Source: Comamonadaceae bacterium (lineage in GTDB: Bacteria; Pseudomonadota; Gammaproteobacteria; Burkholderiales; Burkholderiaceae_C). From it: DNA of 7,299 bases. The DNA is taken from contig CANCAO010000074.1 of NCBI GenBank assembly GCA_947374105.1, forward strand, positions 1-7,299, written 5' to 3'. The first letter of the stretch is position 1; every line of letters begins with the position of its first letter. Below are positions 6,354 through 7,299 of this stretch, in pieces. Both the position numbers and the translations under genes were made by a program. The notes under the pieces were generated by a model. The model was not told where the DNA came from. It worked only from the letters and a program-made list of their open reading frames with translations, and searched no databases.

Positions 6354-7299
6354 ATGCAAGCGCCACGCACACGGGTGCAGCGGCGCCCTGTGCATGGGGT
6401 GTTGCTGTTAGATAAACCACTGGGACTGTCGAGTAACCAGGCTTTGCAAAAAGCCAAGTGGCTACTGCGCGCCGACAAGGCAGGCCACACCGGCACGCTT
6501 GACCCCTTGGCTACCGGCGTGTTACCTCTGTGCTTTGGTGCGGCTACCAAATTCAGCCAAATGCATCTGGATGCCGACAAAACTTATGAAGCCATTGTGC
6601 GCCTGGGCATTAAAACCAGTACAGGCGACGCCGAAGGCGATGTCATTGAAGAACGCCACGTTAACGTGAGCGAAGCGGCCGTGGCCGAGGTTGCCCAGTG
6701 CTTCACCGGGCCTATTCAACAGGTGCCCCCGATGCACAGCGCCCTGAAGAAAGACGGCAAGGCTTTGTACGAGTACGCGCGGGCTGGGCTAGAAGTGGAG
6801 CGGGAAGCACGTAATGTCACCATTTACAAGTTAAATGCTGCTGTAGACCTTTCAAATCCTGCGCAAGCAGCTATCGAAATGAGAGTGACCTGTAGCAAAG
6901 GCACCTACATTCGAACACTGGCTGAAGACATGGGCGAGGCCTTGGGTTGCGGCGCACATTTGACCGCTTTGCGTCGTACAGCGACGGGTAGTTTTGATGA
7001 ATCGCAATGTGTCTCCCTCGATGCGCTGACTGCGATGAGCGAAGACGAGCGCATGGCGTGCTTGTTACCTGTCGATGCGCTGCTGGCCGATCACACGCCC
7101 GTCACATTAGACGTTGAAAATGCAGGTCGGTTCCTGAGCGGTGTACGCCGTCGCGGGGCTTGGGCTGATGCTGAACGCATTGCCGTGTATGGCGATCAAC
7201 CCCGCGCTTTGCTGGGCACTGCCCACATCACGGCTGGCGAATTAATACCAGGGCGATTGTTGAGCCCGATTGAAATACAACAAATCCTGACTTCTTGCG
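6354..7299 (+). CDS. truB: tRNA pseudouridine(55) synthase TruB, 3' end cut by window
   Basis: TruB isomerises uridine 55 in the T-loop of nearly all elongator tRNAs to pseudouridine and also acts as a tRNA-folding chaperone. The frame starts at ATG 6354, two bases after the rbfA stop, with AAGGA (6340-6344) nine bases upstream. It stays open to the right edge: 315 complete codons and one base. Motifs: VLLLDKPLGLSSN (16-28), the catalytic-loop motif GHTGTLDPLATG with the catalytic Asp at residue 50 (codon 6501-6503), the KTYEA region, QVPPMHSALKKDGKALYEYAR, and CSKGTYIRTL followed by GCGAHLTALRR. A PUA-like C-terminal domain runs from about 240 to LLSPIEI. E. coli TruB has 314 residues, so only a few codons are probably missing. 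Between VTIYKL and CSKGTY the protein is a few residues longer than in E. coli, and the DNA there (6831-6880) looks repeat-like. The protein otherwise looks functional. Confidence 0.96.
   Translation, partial: MQAPRTRVQRRPVHGVLLLDKPLGLSSNQALQKAKWLLRADKAGHTGTLDPLATGVLPLCFGAATKFSQMHLDADKTYEAIVRLGIKTSTGDAEGDVIEERHVNVSEAAVAEVAQCFTGPIQQVPPMHSALKKDGKALYEYARAGLEVEREARNVTIYKLNAAVDLSNPAQAAIEMRVTCSKGTYIRTLAEDMGEALGCGAHLTALRRTATGSFDESQCVSLDALTAMSEDERMACLLPVDALLADHTPVTLDVENAGRFLSGVRRRGAWADAERIAVYGDQPRALLGTAHITAGELIPGRLLSPIEIQQILTSC
6831..6880 (+). repeat. possible dispersed palindromic repeat remnant inside truB
   Basis: GCTGCT (6837-6842) and AGCAGC (6866-6871) form an inverted repeat, and GCGCAAGCAGCTAT (6861-6874) on the reverse strand reads ATAGCTGCTTGCGC. 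I recall that string as the core of short palindromic repeats common between genes in Comamonadaceae. The encoded stretch (NAAVDLSNPAQAAIE) lies at a variable-length turn of TruB. The inverted repeat is directly visible; membership of a repeat family is from memory and unverified. Confidence 0.4.

Noticed and set aside
1..7299. Undescribed defence, mobile or biosynthetic system
   Set aside because: All coding space is taken by one transporter ATPase and the conserved rimP-nusA-infB-rbfA-truB genes; there is no transposase, integrase, CRISPR-like spacing, toxin pair or unknown gene.

Overview
This window is an ordinary chromosomal segment from a Gram-negative bacterium, most likely a betaproteobacterium of the order Burkholderiales and plausibly the family Comamonadaceae (Rhodoferax/Polaromonas/Acidovorax type). 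The assignment rests on the gene order, on the long RimP (about 193 residues) and long IF2 (962 residues), and on the wording of the NusA and RbfA N-termini. It is made from memory of these families, not from a search.

Layout, all on the + strand: (1) positions 1-692 hold the 3' part of an ABC transporter ATP-binding protein of the peptide-import class, probably the C-terminal half of a YejF-like tandem ATPase. (2) Positions 693-843 are a 151-base spacer with a candidate -10 box followed directly by a strong GC-rich hairpin and a run of eight T. (3) From about 853 to the right edge lies the classic transcription/translation operon rimP - nusA - infB - rbfA - truB. truB runs off the window and is probably only a few codons short of complete. 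There is no gene-free stretch longer than 300 bases; spacers inside the operon are 66, 81, 15 and 2 bases.

The five operon genes link transcription with ribosome production and translation initiation. RimP and RbfA mature the 30S subunit, NusA controls pausing, termination and antitermination (including on rRNA operons), IF2 places initiator tRNA on the 30S subunit and joins the 50S subunit, and TruB makes pseudouridine 55 in tRNA. The hairpin ahead of rimP is a plausible attenuator, and the operon encodes NusA, a factor that itself acts on such terminators.

I found no undescribed multi-gene system, mobile element, CRISPR array or RNA gene. The points worth a second look are small: the promoter-proximal terminator, a 23-base near-perfect palindrome inside nusA, a palindromic repeat-like segment inside truB that may be a dispersed-repeat remnant, a short in-frame duplication in the IF2 linker, and the choice of non-ATG starts for rimP and rbfA.
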